A stretch of DNA of 64,000 nt from Acidimicrobiia bacterium (GCA_022820925.1 JAJEEO010000007.1:149279-213278); one strand, 5' to 3'. Positions 46,274-56,308 are shown, counted from the first letter of the stretch. A program made the numbers and translations. Notes: a model not told the origin generated them from the sequence alone.

Positions 46274-46322
46274 GGGTGCGCTTTGGCACAGTGATGCGGG
46301 TCAGCGACATGGGAGCTCCGCG

Positions 46323-47342
46323 ATGAAAGCAATCGTCTTCGACGAGCACGGCGATATCGACGTCCTGTCCTACCGCGACATCGAGACGCCTGACCTGCAG
46401 CCTGGCGAAGTTCGGATAGCGGTGCGGGCCTGCTCGCTCAACTACCACGATGTGTTTACCCGCCGGGGCATGCCGGGCATCAAGGTGCCGCTGCCGGGCA
46501 TCCCCGGCTGCGACGCGGCCGGTCAGGTAGCCGAGGTGGGGCCCGATGTCGAGGGCTGGTCGGTAGGGGACCGCGTGCTCGCGGACCCGGTCCACTGGGA
46601 TCGTGACACCGGCAAGATTTTCATGATCGGCGACACCCTGTGGGGCGCATATGCCGAGTACGTCACGGTGCGCGACAGCCAGCTGATCCCGCTGCCCGAC
46701 GACGTCTCCTACGCCGATGCTGCGTGCCTGCCGGTGGCATACGGCACCGCACACCGGATGATGATCACCCGCGGCGAGGTCGGCCCCGACGACTCGGTGC
46801 TGATCCTGGGCGCCAGCGGGGGAGTGGGCACCAGCGCGCTGCTGATCTCGAAGATGCGCGGCGCGAAGGTGATTGCGGCGGCGGGAACCGACGAGAAGTG
46901 CCGACAGCTTGCCGAGCTGGGCGCGGATGAGACCATCAATTATTCCGAGGTCGATATCGCCAGGTACTGCCGTGAGCAGACGGGGGGCCTGTTCGCCGGG
47001 GGCGGTTACGACGTCGTGGTGAACTTCACCGGCGGCGACACGTGGGCCCGCTCGCTGCGATGCGTGCGCCAGCGCGGGCGAGTGCTGACCTGCGGCGCCA
47101 CGGCTGGCTACGACCCGCCCACCGACCTGCGGTTCATCTGGACTGCCGAGATGGACATCCGGGGCTCCAACGGCTGGCAGCGCAGCGACCTTGACGAACT
47201 GCTGCGTCTGGTGCAGACCCGCGAGCTGGTGCCGGTCATCGATTCGCTGGTGCCCCTGCCTGATGGCGTGGAAGCGCACCGAGCCATGGAGGAGCGCCGC
47301 TTCTTCGGCAAGATCGTCATCACCGCTGACGCTGCGGTCTGA
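46323..47342 (+). CDS. zinc-binding/quinone oxidoreductase family alcohol dehydrogenase (MDR)
   Basis: MKAIVFDEHGDIDVLSYRDIETPDLQPGEVRIAVRACSLNYHD, GCDAAGQVAEVGPDVEGWSVGDRV, VLILGASGGVGTSALLI. Confidence 0.93.
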   Translation: MKAIVFDEHGDIDVLSYRDIETPDLQPGEVRIAVRACSLNYHDVFTRRGMPGIKVPLPGIPGCDAAGQVAEVGPDVEGWSVGDRVLADPVHWDRDTGKIFMIGDTLWGAYAEYVTVRDSQLIPLPDDVSYADAACLPVAYGTAHRMMITRGEVGPDDSVLILGASGGVGTSALLISKMRGAKVIAAAGTDEKCRQLAELGADETINYSEVDIARYCREQTGGLFAGGGYDVVVNFTGGDTWARSLRCVRQRGRVLTCGATAGYDPPTDLRFIWTAEMDIRGSNGWQRSDLDELLRLVQTRELVPVIDSLVPLPDGVEAHRAMEERRFFGKIVITADAAV

Positions 47343-47353
47343 GCACAGTTGCC

Positions 47354-48235
47354 GTGCCCGACGACGGGAGTCCTGCGGCCGAGGGTGGCGACAGCGACGA
47401 GATAGGCGTCATCGACTTCCGGTTCCGGCCCATCGGGACGCGCAGCTGGACGCCTGACACCACCTACCACTACCTCGAGCGGATGGGCCTCGAGCCGTGC
47501 CCCAGTTTCGAGGCACAGTCACGCAAGCTGATGTTCGCCGAGATGGATGAGGCCGGCATCGCGCTGGGCGTCATCGGCGTGCCCGGGCCGACCGGAATAC
47601 GCGGACTGGACCCCACCGGCTCCGACGAGATCCGCCAGATCGTCTCGGAGCATCCGGATCGGTTCGTGGGGTTCGGCTCGGTCGAGCCCAGCGACGTCGA
47701 GGCCGCAGTGACGGCGGTCGGCGAGCTGGCACGCCAGGGCATGCGCGGCGTCACGGTCGACCCGTCCACCGCACAGGTCAGTCGCCGGTTCAACGACCGC
47801 GAGCTCTACCCGATCTACGAGGAGGCTCAGCGACTCGGTCTCATCGTGTCCACCACCATGAGTTGCTTGCTGGGGCCGTACCAGGACGACTGCCGCCCTG
47901 AGTACGCCGACCATGTGGCGACCGACTTCCCCGGATTGACGGTGTCGATCCAGCACGGGGGCTGGCCCTACGTCCGCGAAGCGCTGGGCGTGGCCTACAA
48001 GCAGCCCAACGTGGTGATCGTGCCGGGCCAGTACGTCCACTACGGCTTCCCCGGCTCCGAGGACTACGTGACGGCGCTGGCCCGCCAGCTTCCCGATCAG
48101 ATCCTGTTCGGCAGCGTGTACCCGAACTGCGGCCCGCTCACCGATCTGCGCGACACCGTCGCGAGCTGGCAGCTACCGCCGCACATCGAGCGCAAGTACC
48201 TGCGCGACAACGCTGCCCGTGTCCTCGGCTTCTGA
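47354..48235 (+). CDS. amidohydrolase family protein
   Basis: VIDFRFRPIGTRSW..., GFGSVEPSDVEAAVTAVGELARQGMRGVTVDPS, SIQHGGWPYVREAL, LFGSVYPNCGPLTD. Confidence 0.85.
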   Translation: MPDDGSPAAEGGDSDEIGVIDFRFRPIGTRSWTPDTTYHYLERMGLEPCPSFEAQSRKLMFAEMDEAGIALGVIGVPGPTGIRGLDPTGSDEIRQIVSEHPDRFVGFGSVEPSDVEAAVTAVGELARQGMRGVTVDPSTAQVSRRFNDRELYPIYEEAQRLGLIVSTTMSCLLGPYQDDCRPEYADHVATDFPGLTVSIQHGGWPYVREALGVAYKQPNVVIVPGQYVHYGFPGSEDYVTALARQLPDQILFGSVYPNCGPLTDLRDTVASWQLPPHIERKYLRDNAARVLGF

Positions 48236-48253
48236 ACGATCAACGAATTCGCC

Positions 48254-49639
48254 ATGAGCACAGCCGCCGCTACACCGAGTTCGACGGCGGGCCGGACGCT
48301 GTTTGTCACCTCGCTGGTTGGCTTCATGGTGGCGCTGGAGATCACCGTCATCGCCTTGGCCCGCGACGAGATCGCTCAGGCCTTTCCTGACGCCTCCGCG
48401 GCGATGTTGTCGTGGGTCATCACCGCATACAACATCGGCGTTGCATCGGTGCTGCTGCCAGCAGGATGGCTGGCCGACCGGTTCGGCCGCCGCAGGGTGT
48501 TCCTGTGGGGGCTGGCGATATTCGCGGTTGGATCCCTGCTGGCAGGACTTGCGCTGTCGGCCGAACTGCTCATCGCAGCGCGCGTCGTGCAGTCGCTGGG
48601 CGGGGCGCTGCAGTTTCCCGCAGGCCTGGCGCTGCTGCTGACAGCGTTTCCCATCGAACGGCGCCAGATGGCTATCGGCGTCTGGGGTGGCATGGGCGGT
48701 CTGGCGGCGGCACTGGGCCCGTCGGTGGGCGGGCTCCTGGTCGATGCGTTGGGCTGGCGCTCGGTCTTCCTGATCAACGTGCCGGTAGCCGCGCTGGCCC
48801 TGTTGCTCGGCCCGACCTGGCTGGCCGAGAGCAGGGGCGACGGCGTGGCGCGCCGGGTGGACCTCGTCGGCGTGCCGCTCGCCTCCATAGGCGTCGGAGC
48901 GTTCGTGCTGGCGATCGTGCAGGTGTCCGACTGGGGCTGGAACTCGCCGTGGACGATCATCGCCTCGGTGACAGGCATCGTGCTGGTGGGCCTCTTCGTC
49001 GCCCGCTCCCACCGTCACCCGGCGCCGCTCTTCGACCTCGGCTTGTTCCGGCTGCGCAGCTATCTCGTCGGCAATCTGGGAGCGGTCGTCTTCGCGACCG
49101 GCTTCTTCTCCTGGCTGATCGTGCTGCCCGAGTTCTTGCAGCGGGCCTGGGGCTGGTCGGTGCTCAAGTCGGGATTCGCGATGGCCCCCGGGCCGATGGT
49201 GTCCTCGTTGCTCGCGCCGATAGCCGGCCGGCTGGCAGACCGGTTCGGGACACGCCCGCTGCTGGTCACGGGTGGGCTGCTTGGCGCGGCAGCCACCGCG
49301 ATGCACCTGGCGTGGACCGGTACCGAGCCCGACTACGTCGTGGGCCTGTTGATTCCCGGCCTCGTCGTCGGCCTGTGCGCTGCGTGCGGCTTCGCGCCCC
49401 TCGTCGGCGCCGCGATGCGTGACGTCCCGCCTCCTCGCTACGCGATGGCCGGGGCCGGTCGCACCACCATCTTCCAGCTGTCCATCGCGCTCGGCGTCGC
49501 TGCGGCCATCGGCATCGTCGGCCGCCCCACGTCGCCCAACGATTTCCTCGATGGGATGCGCTGGGTGTGGGTGCTGTCGCTCGCCCTGTTCGCCGCCCAA
49601 GCCCTGCTGTTCGCGACCGTCTACCCCCGCCGCGACTGA
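48254..49639 (+). CDS. MFS transporter, DHA2/EmrB-like
   Basis: VTSLVGFMVALEITVIALARDEI...WVITAYNIGVASVLLPAGWLADRFGRRRVFLWGLAIFAVGSLLAGLA. Confidence 0.92.
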   Translation: MSTAAATPSSTAGRTLFVTSLVGFMVALEITVIALARDEIAQAFPDASAAMLSWVITAYNIGVASVLLPAGWLADRFGRRRVFLWGLAIFAVGSLLAGLALSAELLIAARVVQSLGGALQFPAGLALLLTAFPIERRQMAIGVWGGMGGLAAALGPSVGGLLVDALGWRSVFLINVPVAALALLLGPTWLAESRGDGVARRVDLVGVPLASIGVGAFVLAIVQVSDWGWNSPWTIIASVTGIVLVGLFVARSHRHPAPLFDLGLFRLRSYLVGNLGAVVFATGFFSWLIVLPEFLQRAWGWSVLKSGFAMAPGPMVSSLLAPIAGRLADRFGTRPLLVTGGLLGAAATAMHLAWTGTEPDYVVGLLIPGLVVGLCAACGFAPLVGAAMRDVPPPRYAMAGAGRTTIFQLSIALGVAAAIGIVGRPTSPNDFLDGMRWVWVLSLALFAAQALLFATVYPRRD

Positions 49640-49657
49640 GTGCTCTCGACCTCAGTT

Positions 49658-51598
49658 TCAGGGCAGTGCGAATGCGACGAGCGCGGCGTCGGCGCCGCGA
49701 CCGGTGGCGATGACGACATATTGCTGCCCTGATTCGGTGATGTACGTCATCGGGTTGGCGCTTGTCGGGAACGGCGTTGCGCCGCGCCAGAGCTCGTCCC
49801 CCGTCGCGCTGTCAAATGCGTAGAGGTACGGTTCGCCGCCACCCACGAAGACCAGCCCGGCGCCGGTCGCGAGCGGCCCGGGATTGCCGACCGTGCCCAG
49901 GCGCGCCGGCAGCTCAACACCGCGCAGCAGCGGATGGTTGCGAATCTCGTCGCGGCCTTCGCCGAAGGGCACCTTCCACGCGATCTCGCCCTCGTTGAGG
50001 TCGATGGCCACCAGATGCGCCCACGGCGGCTTGGTGAGCGGGATCGGGCCGAGTTCGCTCTCGGGCGACTCCACGGCGCCCGGTCCGCCGGCCTCGGCGA
50101 ACATGACGCGAATCGCGCCATAGGGGCAGTTGTTGCTGTAGGCGACGTCGACGCGCGGGTCGTCGCCTCGGTTCTCGCAGATCTGGTTGGTGTCGGCGTC
50201 CTCGGATGTCCGCACGTACAGCATCCCGGTCTCTGGGTCGAACGCCGCGCCGCCCCAGTTGGCGCCGCCGCTGCCTCCCGGCCGCTGCAGCGTTCCCTGC
50301 AGGCTCGGCGGTGTGAAGAGCGGGCCCAGCCGGAATCGCTGCATCTCTGCCACCGCGAGTGCATGGATCTCCGGTGTCAGATCGTTCGCGTCGTCCAGCG
50401 TTACGCCCTGCTGGGCGAACGGCGGAGGCTTCGACGGGAACGGCTGGGTCGGGTATAGCTCTTCGCCCGGGACGTCGGTGAAAGTGTCGACCGCGCGCTC
50501 GGTGATCGGCCACACGGGCTCGCCGGTCACCCGATCGAAGACGTAGGCGAAGCCCTGCTTGGAGACCTGTGCCACCGCATCGATCTTCCGCCCGTCCACG
50601 GTGATCGTCACCAGGTTCGGTGCGGCAGACAGGTCGTAGTCCCACACGCCGTGATGCACCGCCTGGAAGTGCCACTGCCGCTCGCCGGTGCGTGCATCGA
50701 GCGCCACCAGCGATTCCGCAAACAGGTTTGCTCCCTTGCGCCGCCCGCCCCAGTAGTCGCTGCTCGGCGTGCTCGTCGGCACGTAGAGCAGTCCTCGCTC
50801 GGCATCGAGCGACATCAGCCCCCAGACATTGGCGTGACCGGTGTAGCGCCAAGACTCGTCTTCCCAGGTGTCCGCCCCGAATTCGTCGCTCGCTTGCGGG
50901 ACGGTGAAGAACACCCAGCGCCGCTCGCCCGTCCGGATGTCGAACGCCTGCACCGTGCCGGGCGGGTCGAACTCGCGCTGCACCCCGTCGGGCACCCGAC
51001 TCCCGACGATCACCAAGTCCTCGAACACCACCGGAGGGGAGGTTTGGTCGAACTCGAAGCGGGTGACCTCGCGGCCGTGCCCCTCGGTCAGTAGTACCTC
51101 CCCGAAATTCGGATCCAGTTCGCCGGTCGCGGCATCGATCGAGTACAGCCGGTCGCGGCTGTTGAGGAAAACGCGCTTGTCGTCGCCGTCGCTCCAGTAG
51201 GCGATGCCCCGGTGCTTGAAGCCGGTCGGCCCCGCACCCACCGGCCCGCCCTCGTAGGCCTTCGGGTCGAACACCCACAGCTCAGTGCCTGTTTCAGCGT
51301 CGAGCGCAACCACCCGCGTGTACATGGTGGACAGATACAGGATGCCGTCGACCATGACGGGAGTGGCCTGGAACGGACCCGGCTGCGTGTCGTATTCGGG
51401 AAGAAACCTCTCATTGGGCTCCCACCTCCAGACGATCTCCAAGTCGTCGACGTTGGCGACCGTGATCTGATCGGCAGTGGCGTACTTGGTGTGCGCCTGA
51501 TCCGAACCCACGAATGGCCACTCAATCGCGGCGTCGGTTTGCTGGGTGCACGCGGCTGCCGCGAATGCCAAGGCGGCGGAGACCAGAAGGGTCTTCAT
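49658..51598 (-). CDS. PQQ-dependent dehydrogenase-like beta-propeller lipoprotein
   Basis: LAFAAAACTQQ lipobox; EIVWRW, VVALDAETGTELWVFDP, LVALDARTGERQWHFQAVHHGVWDYD, GGANWGGAAFDPETGMLYV. Confidence 0.9.
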   Translation of the reverse strand: MKTLLVSAALAFAAAACTQQTDAAIEWPFVGSDQAHTKYATADQITVANVDDLEIVWRWEPNERFLPEYDTQPGPFQATPVMVDGILYLSTMYTRVVALDAETGTELWVFDPKAYEGGPVGAGPTGFKHRGIAYWSDGDDKRVFLNSRDRLYSIDAATGELDPNFGEVLLTEGHGREVTRFEFDQTSPPVVFEDLVIVGSRVPDGVQREFDPPGTVQAFDIRTGERRWVFFTVPQASDEFGADTWEDESWRYTGHANVWGLMSLDAERGLLYVPTSTPSSDYWGGRRKGANLFAESLVALDARTGERQWHFQAVHHGVWDYDLSAAPNLVTITVDGRKIDAVAQVSKQGFAYVFDRVTGEPVWPITERAVDTFTDVPGEELYPTQPFPSKPPPFAQQGVTLDDANDLTPEIHALAVAEMQRFRLGPLFTPPSLQGTLQRPGGSGGANWGGAAFDPETGMLYVRTSEDADTNQICENRGDDPRVDVAYSNNCPYGAIRVMFAEAGGPGAVESPESELGPIPLTKPPWAHLVAIDLNEGEIAWKVPFGEGRDEIRNHPLLRGVELPARLGTVGNPGPLATGAGLVFVGGGEPYLYAFDSATGDELWRGATPFPTSANPMTYITESGQQYVVIATGRGADAALVAFALP

Positions 51599-53337
51599 GA
51601 AGGCGTCCGCTCCACCTCGACGGTCACGATGTCGATGCCTGAGTACTTCCGGTGGCGCACCGTCGAAGCGAAGTGACGCAGCAGACGGAGCGAAATGGTG
51701 TGTTCCTCGGATGCCGGGGCACGTTCGCTCACAAAGGTGATCCGGTCTTCGAGATTCTGCGCTTCCGCTGACGTCCGCAGCTCCAGTTCGATGCTCGTTG
51801 CCGAGGGCCGCGCGGTGACGACGACGCGTGAGGGGGACGGATCCTCGCCAGACTCGCTTTCCTCCATGAGACTCAGCAGCGATTCCTCGCCGACGAGCCT
51901 GAGCCGATTCGACTCAGCCTCTGCCCAGCCGGAACGTGCTGCGATCTCCACCAAGAACTCGTCGATCCGAGGCAGTGCCTCTGCATTCAATGCCGTCTCG
52001 AGGCGGCGGCGCTTCCGGCCGCCCGACTCGATGTAGGCCGTCAGCAAGATCGCGATCAGTGTGCCGACCATCATGCCGTTGCCGAGCAGTGTCCCCCAGG
52101 CGCCGCCGATGATGGTGCTGAGCAGGTCGGAGCCCTGCAGCCCCACGCCGACCGCAACGGCGACACCGATCACCACGGCTTTCTGGGATGGCAGGCCATC
52201 CTGCAGCACAGAGCGGAGCCCCTCCACGAACAGCAGCCCCATGATGATGAGCAAGTAGCCCGAGGCCACCGCGCTGGGAACTGTGAGCAGGATTGTTGTC
52301 AGTTTCGGTGTCAGCACCAGCGCGATGAGGATGGTGCCGATGCAGTACCCGACCCTGCGCGAGGTCACGCCCGTGAACTGTGCGAGGGAGATCGACGTCG
52401 CATCCATGGTTCCGACGTTCAATGTTCCCGCGAGCCCGCCGAGTAGCGAGCCCACGCCCACGGTGTTGACTGTGCCCTGCACGAGGCGGTAGTCGGCCGC
52501 CCCCGGATCCCGTCGTGATACCCGCTGTATCACGACGCTCGTAGTCATCGCCTTGATGGTGACGGCTAGCGAGACCATGAGAAAAAGCGGCAGCAGTGCC
52601 CAGAATTCGGCCCCTGGGGTCAGGTCGAGCCCGGGAAGCTCCGGCTTCGGCACGGCGAGCCAGGCAGCGCCGCCGACGCCCGCGGGGTCATACAGTCCGA
52701 ACAGGCCGGCTGCGATGGTCGCGACGACAATTGCGATGATCGGCGACCACAGCCGGAGGAGTCCCCGGGCTCGCAATGCCAGCAGTGCCGCTACCAATAC
52801 GGTGATGAGTGCGACAGCGGGCGCCGCGACGCTCGGAACGTCCTCCGATGTCGTTTCGACACTCTTGACGACCGCCTGCATGACGCCGATCGCGATCAGC
52901 ATGATGACGATGCCCGAGACCGTCGGCGTAATGATCCGGCTCAGGCGATGCAGCCACCTGGCCAAGGCGATCTGGAACAGGGCAGTCGCAACGACCAAGG
53001 ACGCCAGCGTTTGTGGCCCGGCACTGTCGACGGCCAGGATCGCCACAGCCAAGTAGCTCGGCGAGATGGCCATCAGCACGTTGTGGCCCCCGCCGACCGG
53101 TCCGAGGCGGGCTGCTGAGATGACGGTCGCGATGCCGCAGACCATGATCGCCGCCATCACCGACCAAGTGGCTTGGCGTTCGCTCAGATTCGTCGACTGC
53201 ACGAACAGCGACATGGTCAGCACCGTCGGCGCCAGGGCGATGACGACGCCCTGAATGCCCATCCCCAACGCCAGCGCAAATGAGCACTTCTCGTCCGGTT
53301 CGTAGGTGATGCCCTCGCCCGGTGCTACTGCGGCCAC
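51595..53337 (-). CDS. NCS2 (solute carrier family 23) permease with C-terminal HATPase/anti-sigma-like domain
   Basis: GGGHNVLMAISPSYLAVAIL, VGSLLGGLAGTLNVGTMDATSISLAQFTGVTSRRVGY; C-term LPRIDEFLVEIAARSGWAEAESNRLRLVGEESLLSLMEE...SLRLLRHFASTVRHRKYSGIDIVTVEV; ATGA overlap with the PQQ gene. Confidence 0.85.
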   Translation of the reverse strand: MAAVAPGEGITYEPDEKCSFALALGMGIQGVVIALAPTVLTMSLFVQSTNLSERQATWSVMAAIMVCGIATVISAARLGPVGGGHNVLMAISPSYLAVAILAVDSAGPQTLASLVVATALFQIALARWLHRLSRIITPTVSGIVIMLIAIGVMQAVVKSVETTSEDVPSVAAPAVALITVLVAALLALRARGLLRLWSPIIAIVVATIAAGLFGLYDPAGVGGAAWLAVPKPELPGLDLTPGAEFWALLPLFLMVSLAVTIKAMTTSVVIQRVSRRDPGAADYRLVQGTVNTVGVGSLLGGLAGTLNVGTMDATSISLAQFTGVTSRRVGYCIGTILIALVLTPKLTTILLTVPSAVASGYLLIIMGLLFVEGLRSVLQDGLPSQKAVVIGVAVAVGVGLQGSDLLSTIIGGAWGTLLGNGMMVGTLIAILLTAYIESGGRKRRRLETALNAEALPRIDEFLVEIAARSGWAEAESNRLRLVGEESLLSLMEESESGEDPSPSRVVVTARPSATSIELELRTSAEAQNLEDRITFVSERAPASEEHTISLRLLRHFASTVRHRKYSGIDIVTVEVERTPS

Positions 53338-53354
53338 GGAGGTCGAGTCGTCTG

Positions 53355-54428
53355 CTACACCGAGTAGGCGAAGTCGCGCAGTGCGGCAGCGGTCGCCGCG
53401 TACACCTCGGGCATGGCGCCGCGGAAGATCACGTCGCCGGCGTGGCAGGTGCCGTTGACCGTGCGGGCTTGCACGCTGTTGCCCGCCGCTGCCAGCTTGC
53501 GGTAGTAGGCGAGGCCTTCGTCACGAAGGGGATCCAGCTCGTTCACCGAGATGACGTGCGGAGGCAGGCCGGTGAGGTCGTCCGCGGTAGCGTGGAGCGG
53601 CCATGCCAGCGGGTTGGTGCGGTCTGGTCCGCCCAGGTCGTACACCTTGGCTATGCCACCCATGTTCTCGCAGTCGAGGAAGTACTGGTTGTTCTCATGC
53701 AGCGACGGCAGGTCGGCGGGCGGGTCCGCATACGCCCCTGATATATACGGGCACTGCGCAAACACGCCGTCGATCATGTCGAGATAGCCGTCGCGCTTCG
53801 CCTTCAGCGCTGTGGCAAGCGTCAGGTTCCCGCCGCCCGACTCACCCGAGACGGTGACGGTCGACACTCCCAGGGCGTCCTTGTTGGCTGCAATCCACTG
53901 CAGGCCCGAAGCGCAGTCGTTCAGGCCGGCGGGGAACGGGTGGTTGCCCAGTTCGCCGCCGCCGTTGCGGAACTCGACGCCGATGGCGACCAATCCGAGC
54001 GCCGCCAGCTCGTCCCGCCAGCGCACATAGGACAGCCCCGATGCCTTCAGCAGCACCATGCCGCCGCCATGGATGTGGTAGATGCACGGCTGCGGGCCCG
54101 CAGCGTCGGTCTGGTTGTGGATGTAGAGGTTGATGTCGTTGCCGTCGACTCCGCTGATCACCTCGGTTCGCGACTCCACGCCTTCGACCGGCGGCAAGCT
54201 TCCGAAGAGGGCGTCGAACAGCATCTCGAAGCCGGGCTCGGCCTCGTTGACCCAGGCGTACAGATCTTCCATCGACGTCTCTGCTGTCGCGGGCGACGGC
54301 TCTCCGTGGCCGCCCATGCCGACCATCTCCAGCACGGCGATCATGCGCGGGTCTGCCCGCGGATCGTCGGCGATGGTCATGTCCGGATCGCCTAACCGTC
54401 CGGGTCGATGTACTGCCGTAGTGCTCAT
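53355..54428 (-). CDS. alpha/beta hydrolase, HSL/lipase-like
   Basis: CIYHIHGGGMVLL (HGGG), TVTVSGESGGGNLTLATALKAK, catalytic His in NGTCHAGDVIF. Confidence 0.88.
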   Translation of the reverse strand: MSTTAVHRPGRLGDPDMTIADDPRADPRMIAVLEMVGMGGHGEPSPATAETSMEDLYAWVNEAEPGFEMLFDALFGSLPPVEGVESRTEVISGVDGNDINLYIHNQTDAAGPQPCIYHIHGGGMVLLKASGLSYVRWRDELAALGLVAIGVEFRNGGGELGNHPFPAGLNDCASGLQWIAANKDALGVSTVTVSGESGGGNLTLATALKAKRDGYLDMIDGVFAQCPYISGAYADPPADLPSLHENNQYFLDCENMGGIAKVYDLGGPDRTNPLAWPLHATADDLTGLPPHVISVNELDPLRDEGLAYYRKLAAAGNSVQARTVNGTCHAGDVIFRGAMPEVYAATAAALRDFAYSV

Positions 54429-54546
54429 GGGAGATCCCCCGTCCGCCCGGCGGCCCCGTGCCCCCGGATGTGGCGATGACAGTAGCCCCGCCCAGCGCTG
54501 CCCCAGTTGCGTCGTGCAGGGCAGGTCGACTGGTGCGTCGATACGT

Positions 54547-56226
54547 CTAGAGGTCTGGTGAGTCTGGACCGGTCAAGCGGCGGGGGGAAGAGGGACCGCC
54601 TTCGGGTTCGTCGACGAGCAGACGACGGGCGATGTGTTGGGCTTCATCAAGCGAGCCGACCATGTGCTCGGGCGGGATGCGACGCAGGGCGTTGAGAGAT
54701 TCGAGGGTGGCGGCAGGCGCACCATCGAGACTGAGGACGATGCACGTCGCATCGCCGTCGGCCGCAGTATCGATGAGTTGCTCGATGACCAGTGCGGCGC
54801 TGTCGTCGATGTACTCGGTCTCGGAGAAATCCAGGATCACGACCTCGTGGCCGACGATGTCGTCGCCGATGGTGCGGATGAGCTTGCTGGACGAGGCCAC
54901 GGTGAAGCTGCCGCGCAGCTTGACGATGCCGGTGCGCGCCGAATACGGGCTGATGCCGTGCGACTCGGCGCTGTGCTCGTACAGGAAGATCTGGTCGAGC
55001 AGAGGCACAGACACGACACTGTCGAGCTGGAGGCGTTCGAATTGGCGAGCGCCGATCATGCCGGCCACGATCAGCCCCACCGCAACAGCTGTCACCAGGT
55101 CCACGAACACCGTGATCCCGAGCGTGGTCAGCATGATCAGCAGGTGCTCGCGCTGTATCCGCCGAAGCCGTGCCAAGAAGCGCCAGTCGATGAGCTGCCA
55201 GCCGATCACAGCGAGCATTCCTGCCAACGCAGCGTGCGGCACATAGGCGAACAACGGCGCCAGTCCCAGCACCAGCGCCAGAAGCGTCAGCGAGCGAACG
55301 ATGGGTGAGATTGCGGTACGAGATCCCATTCGCCAAGCCAGAATCGACGAGAGGAAGGTCGGGCTTCCCGGCAGGCCGCCGATCAGGCCGGCTGCGACGT
55401 TGCCGATGCCGGTGCCGAGCAAGCCCTTGTTCGGGTCGAGTTGCGTGCGAGTCTGCGCATCCACCGCCAATGCGCCCAGCAGGCCTCGCACCGTGCTGAG
55501 CAGCGCAATGGTCAGTGCCGGAACCACCGCACCTGCCAGGAAGGTCAGCGAGAGCTCCGGACGCTGCAAGTCGGGCAGCGAGCGCGGAATGCCCTCAAGT
55601 GTCGGCATGTCGCTCAGCCACAGGACGTGGAGAAGGGTCGCGGCCAGCAATGCTGCGATCATTGCGGGCAGGAATCTGCGCAGTCGCTTCGGCCACAGCA
55701 CCGAGACGCCCAGCGCCGCCAAGCCGACGGCGAGGGCACTGGCATTGAGCGTGTCAAACGCTTCAGGCCAGTTGCGAATCGCGTTCAACGGCTTGGTGAT
55801 CTTGACCGGATCGCCCATGAACGCGTTGGACATCGAGATGACTGTCATCACGCCTATTCCCGACGTGAACCCTGCGAACACCGAGTACGGCGTATAGGTG
55901 ACGTAGCTGCCGATGCGCAGCACGCTCAGGATGAGCTGGATTACTCCGGCGAGCATCGCGATCGTGAACGCCTCGGCGGCGGTCTCGGCGTGCGTCGCGA
56001 CGACAGCGGCCATGGCAATGGCCAAGACGGCGCTCACCGACCCCATCTGCGGCCGTGATCGTTCGAAGACGCCCACAAAGAAGCCCACGGCGAGAGCGCC
56101 GTAGATGCCGCTCGCAGCTCCGAGCCCCGACGCGACGCCGTGCGTCACAGCGGGCGTAATCGAGATGACCGCTGCGGTGACACCGCCCGAGACGTCCCCA
56201 CGAAGTGTGTGCAGGTCGTAGCTCAT
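54547..56226 (-). CDS. SulP family transporter with C-terminal STAS domain
   Basis: SVFAGFTSGIGVMTVISMSNAFMG, NVAAGLIGGLPGSPTFLSSILAWRMGSRTAISPIVRSLTLL; STAS: GIVKLRGSFTVASSSKLIRTIGDDIVGHEVVILDFSETEYIDDSAALVIEQLI. Confidence 0.93.
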   Translation of the reverse strand: MSYDLHTLRGDVSGGVTAAVISITPAVTHGVASGLGAASGIYGALAVGFFVGVFERSRPQMGSVSAVLAIAMAAVVATHAETAAEAFTIAMLAGVIQLILSVLRIGSYVTYTPYSVFAGFTSGIGVMTVISMSNAFMGDPVKITKPLNAIRNWPEAFDTLNASALAVGLAALGVSVLWPKRLRRFLPAMIAALLAATLLHVLWLSDMPTLEGIPRSLPDLQRPELSLTFLAGAVVPALTIALLSTVRGLLGALAVDAQTRTQLDPNKGLLGTGIGNVAAGLIGGLPGSPTFLSSILAWRMGSRTAISPIVRSLTLLALVLGLAPLFAYVPHAALAGMLAVIGWQLIDWRFLARLRRIQREHLLIMLTTLGITVFVDLVTAVAVGLIVAGMIGARQFERLQLDSVVSVPLLDQIFLYEHSAESHGISPYSARTGIVKLRGSFTVASSSKLIRTIGDDIVGHEVVILDFSETEYIDDSAALVIEQLIDTAADGDATCIVLSLDGAPAATLESLNALRRIPPEHMVGSLDEAQHIARRLLVDEPEGGPSSPRRLTGPDSPDL

Positions 56227-56308
56227 GCCAGAGAAGCCGGAATCTCTCGTTCGAGGATCGGACAGCCGACGCTATTGCACGGTGGCCGTCAGCACCGTGG
56301 TCGGATCG

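Noticed and set aside
48173-49600. 475-aa minus-strand ORF opposite the DHA2 transporter
   Set aside because: Low-complexity Arg/Gln/His-rich antisense translation; the plus strand encodes a clear MFS protein.
49635-49656. ACTGAG/CTCAGT inverted repeat at the 49639 stop
   Set aside because: In convergent pairs TGA and TCA stops generate short symmetrical arms trivially; not counted as evidence for stop-codon hairpins.
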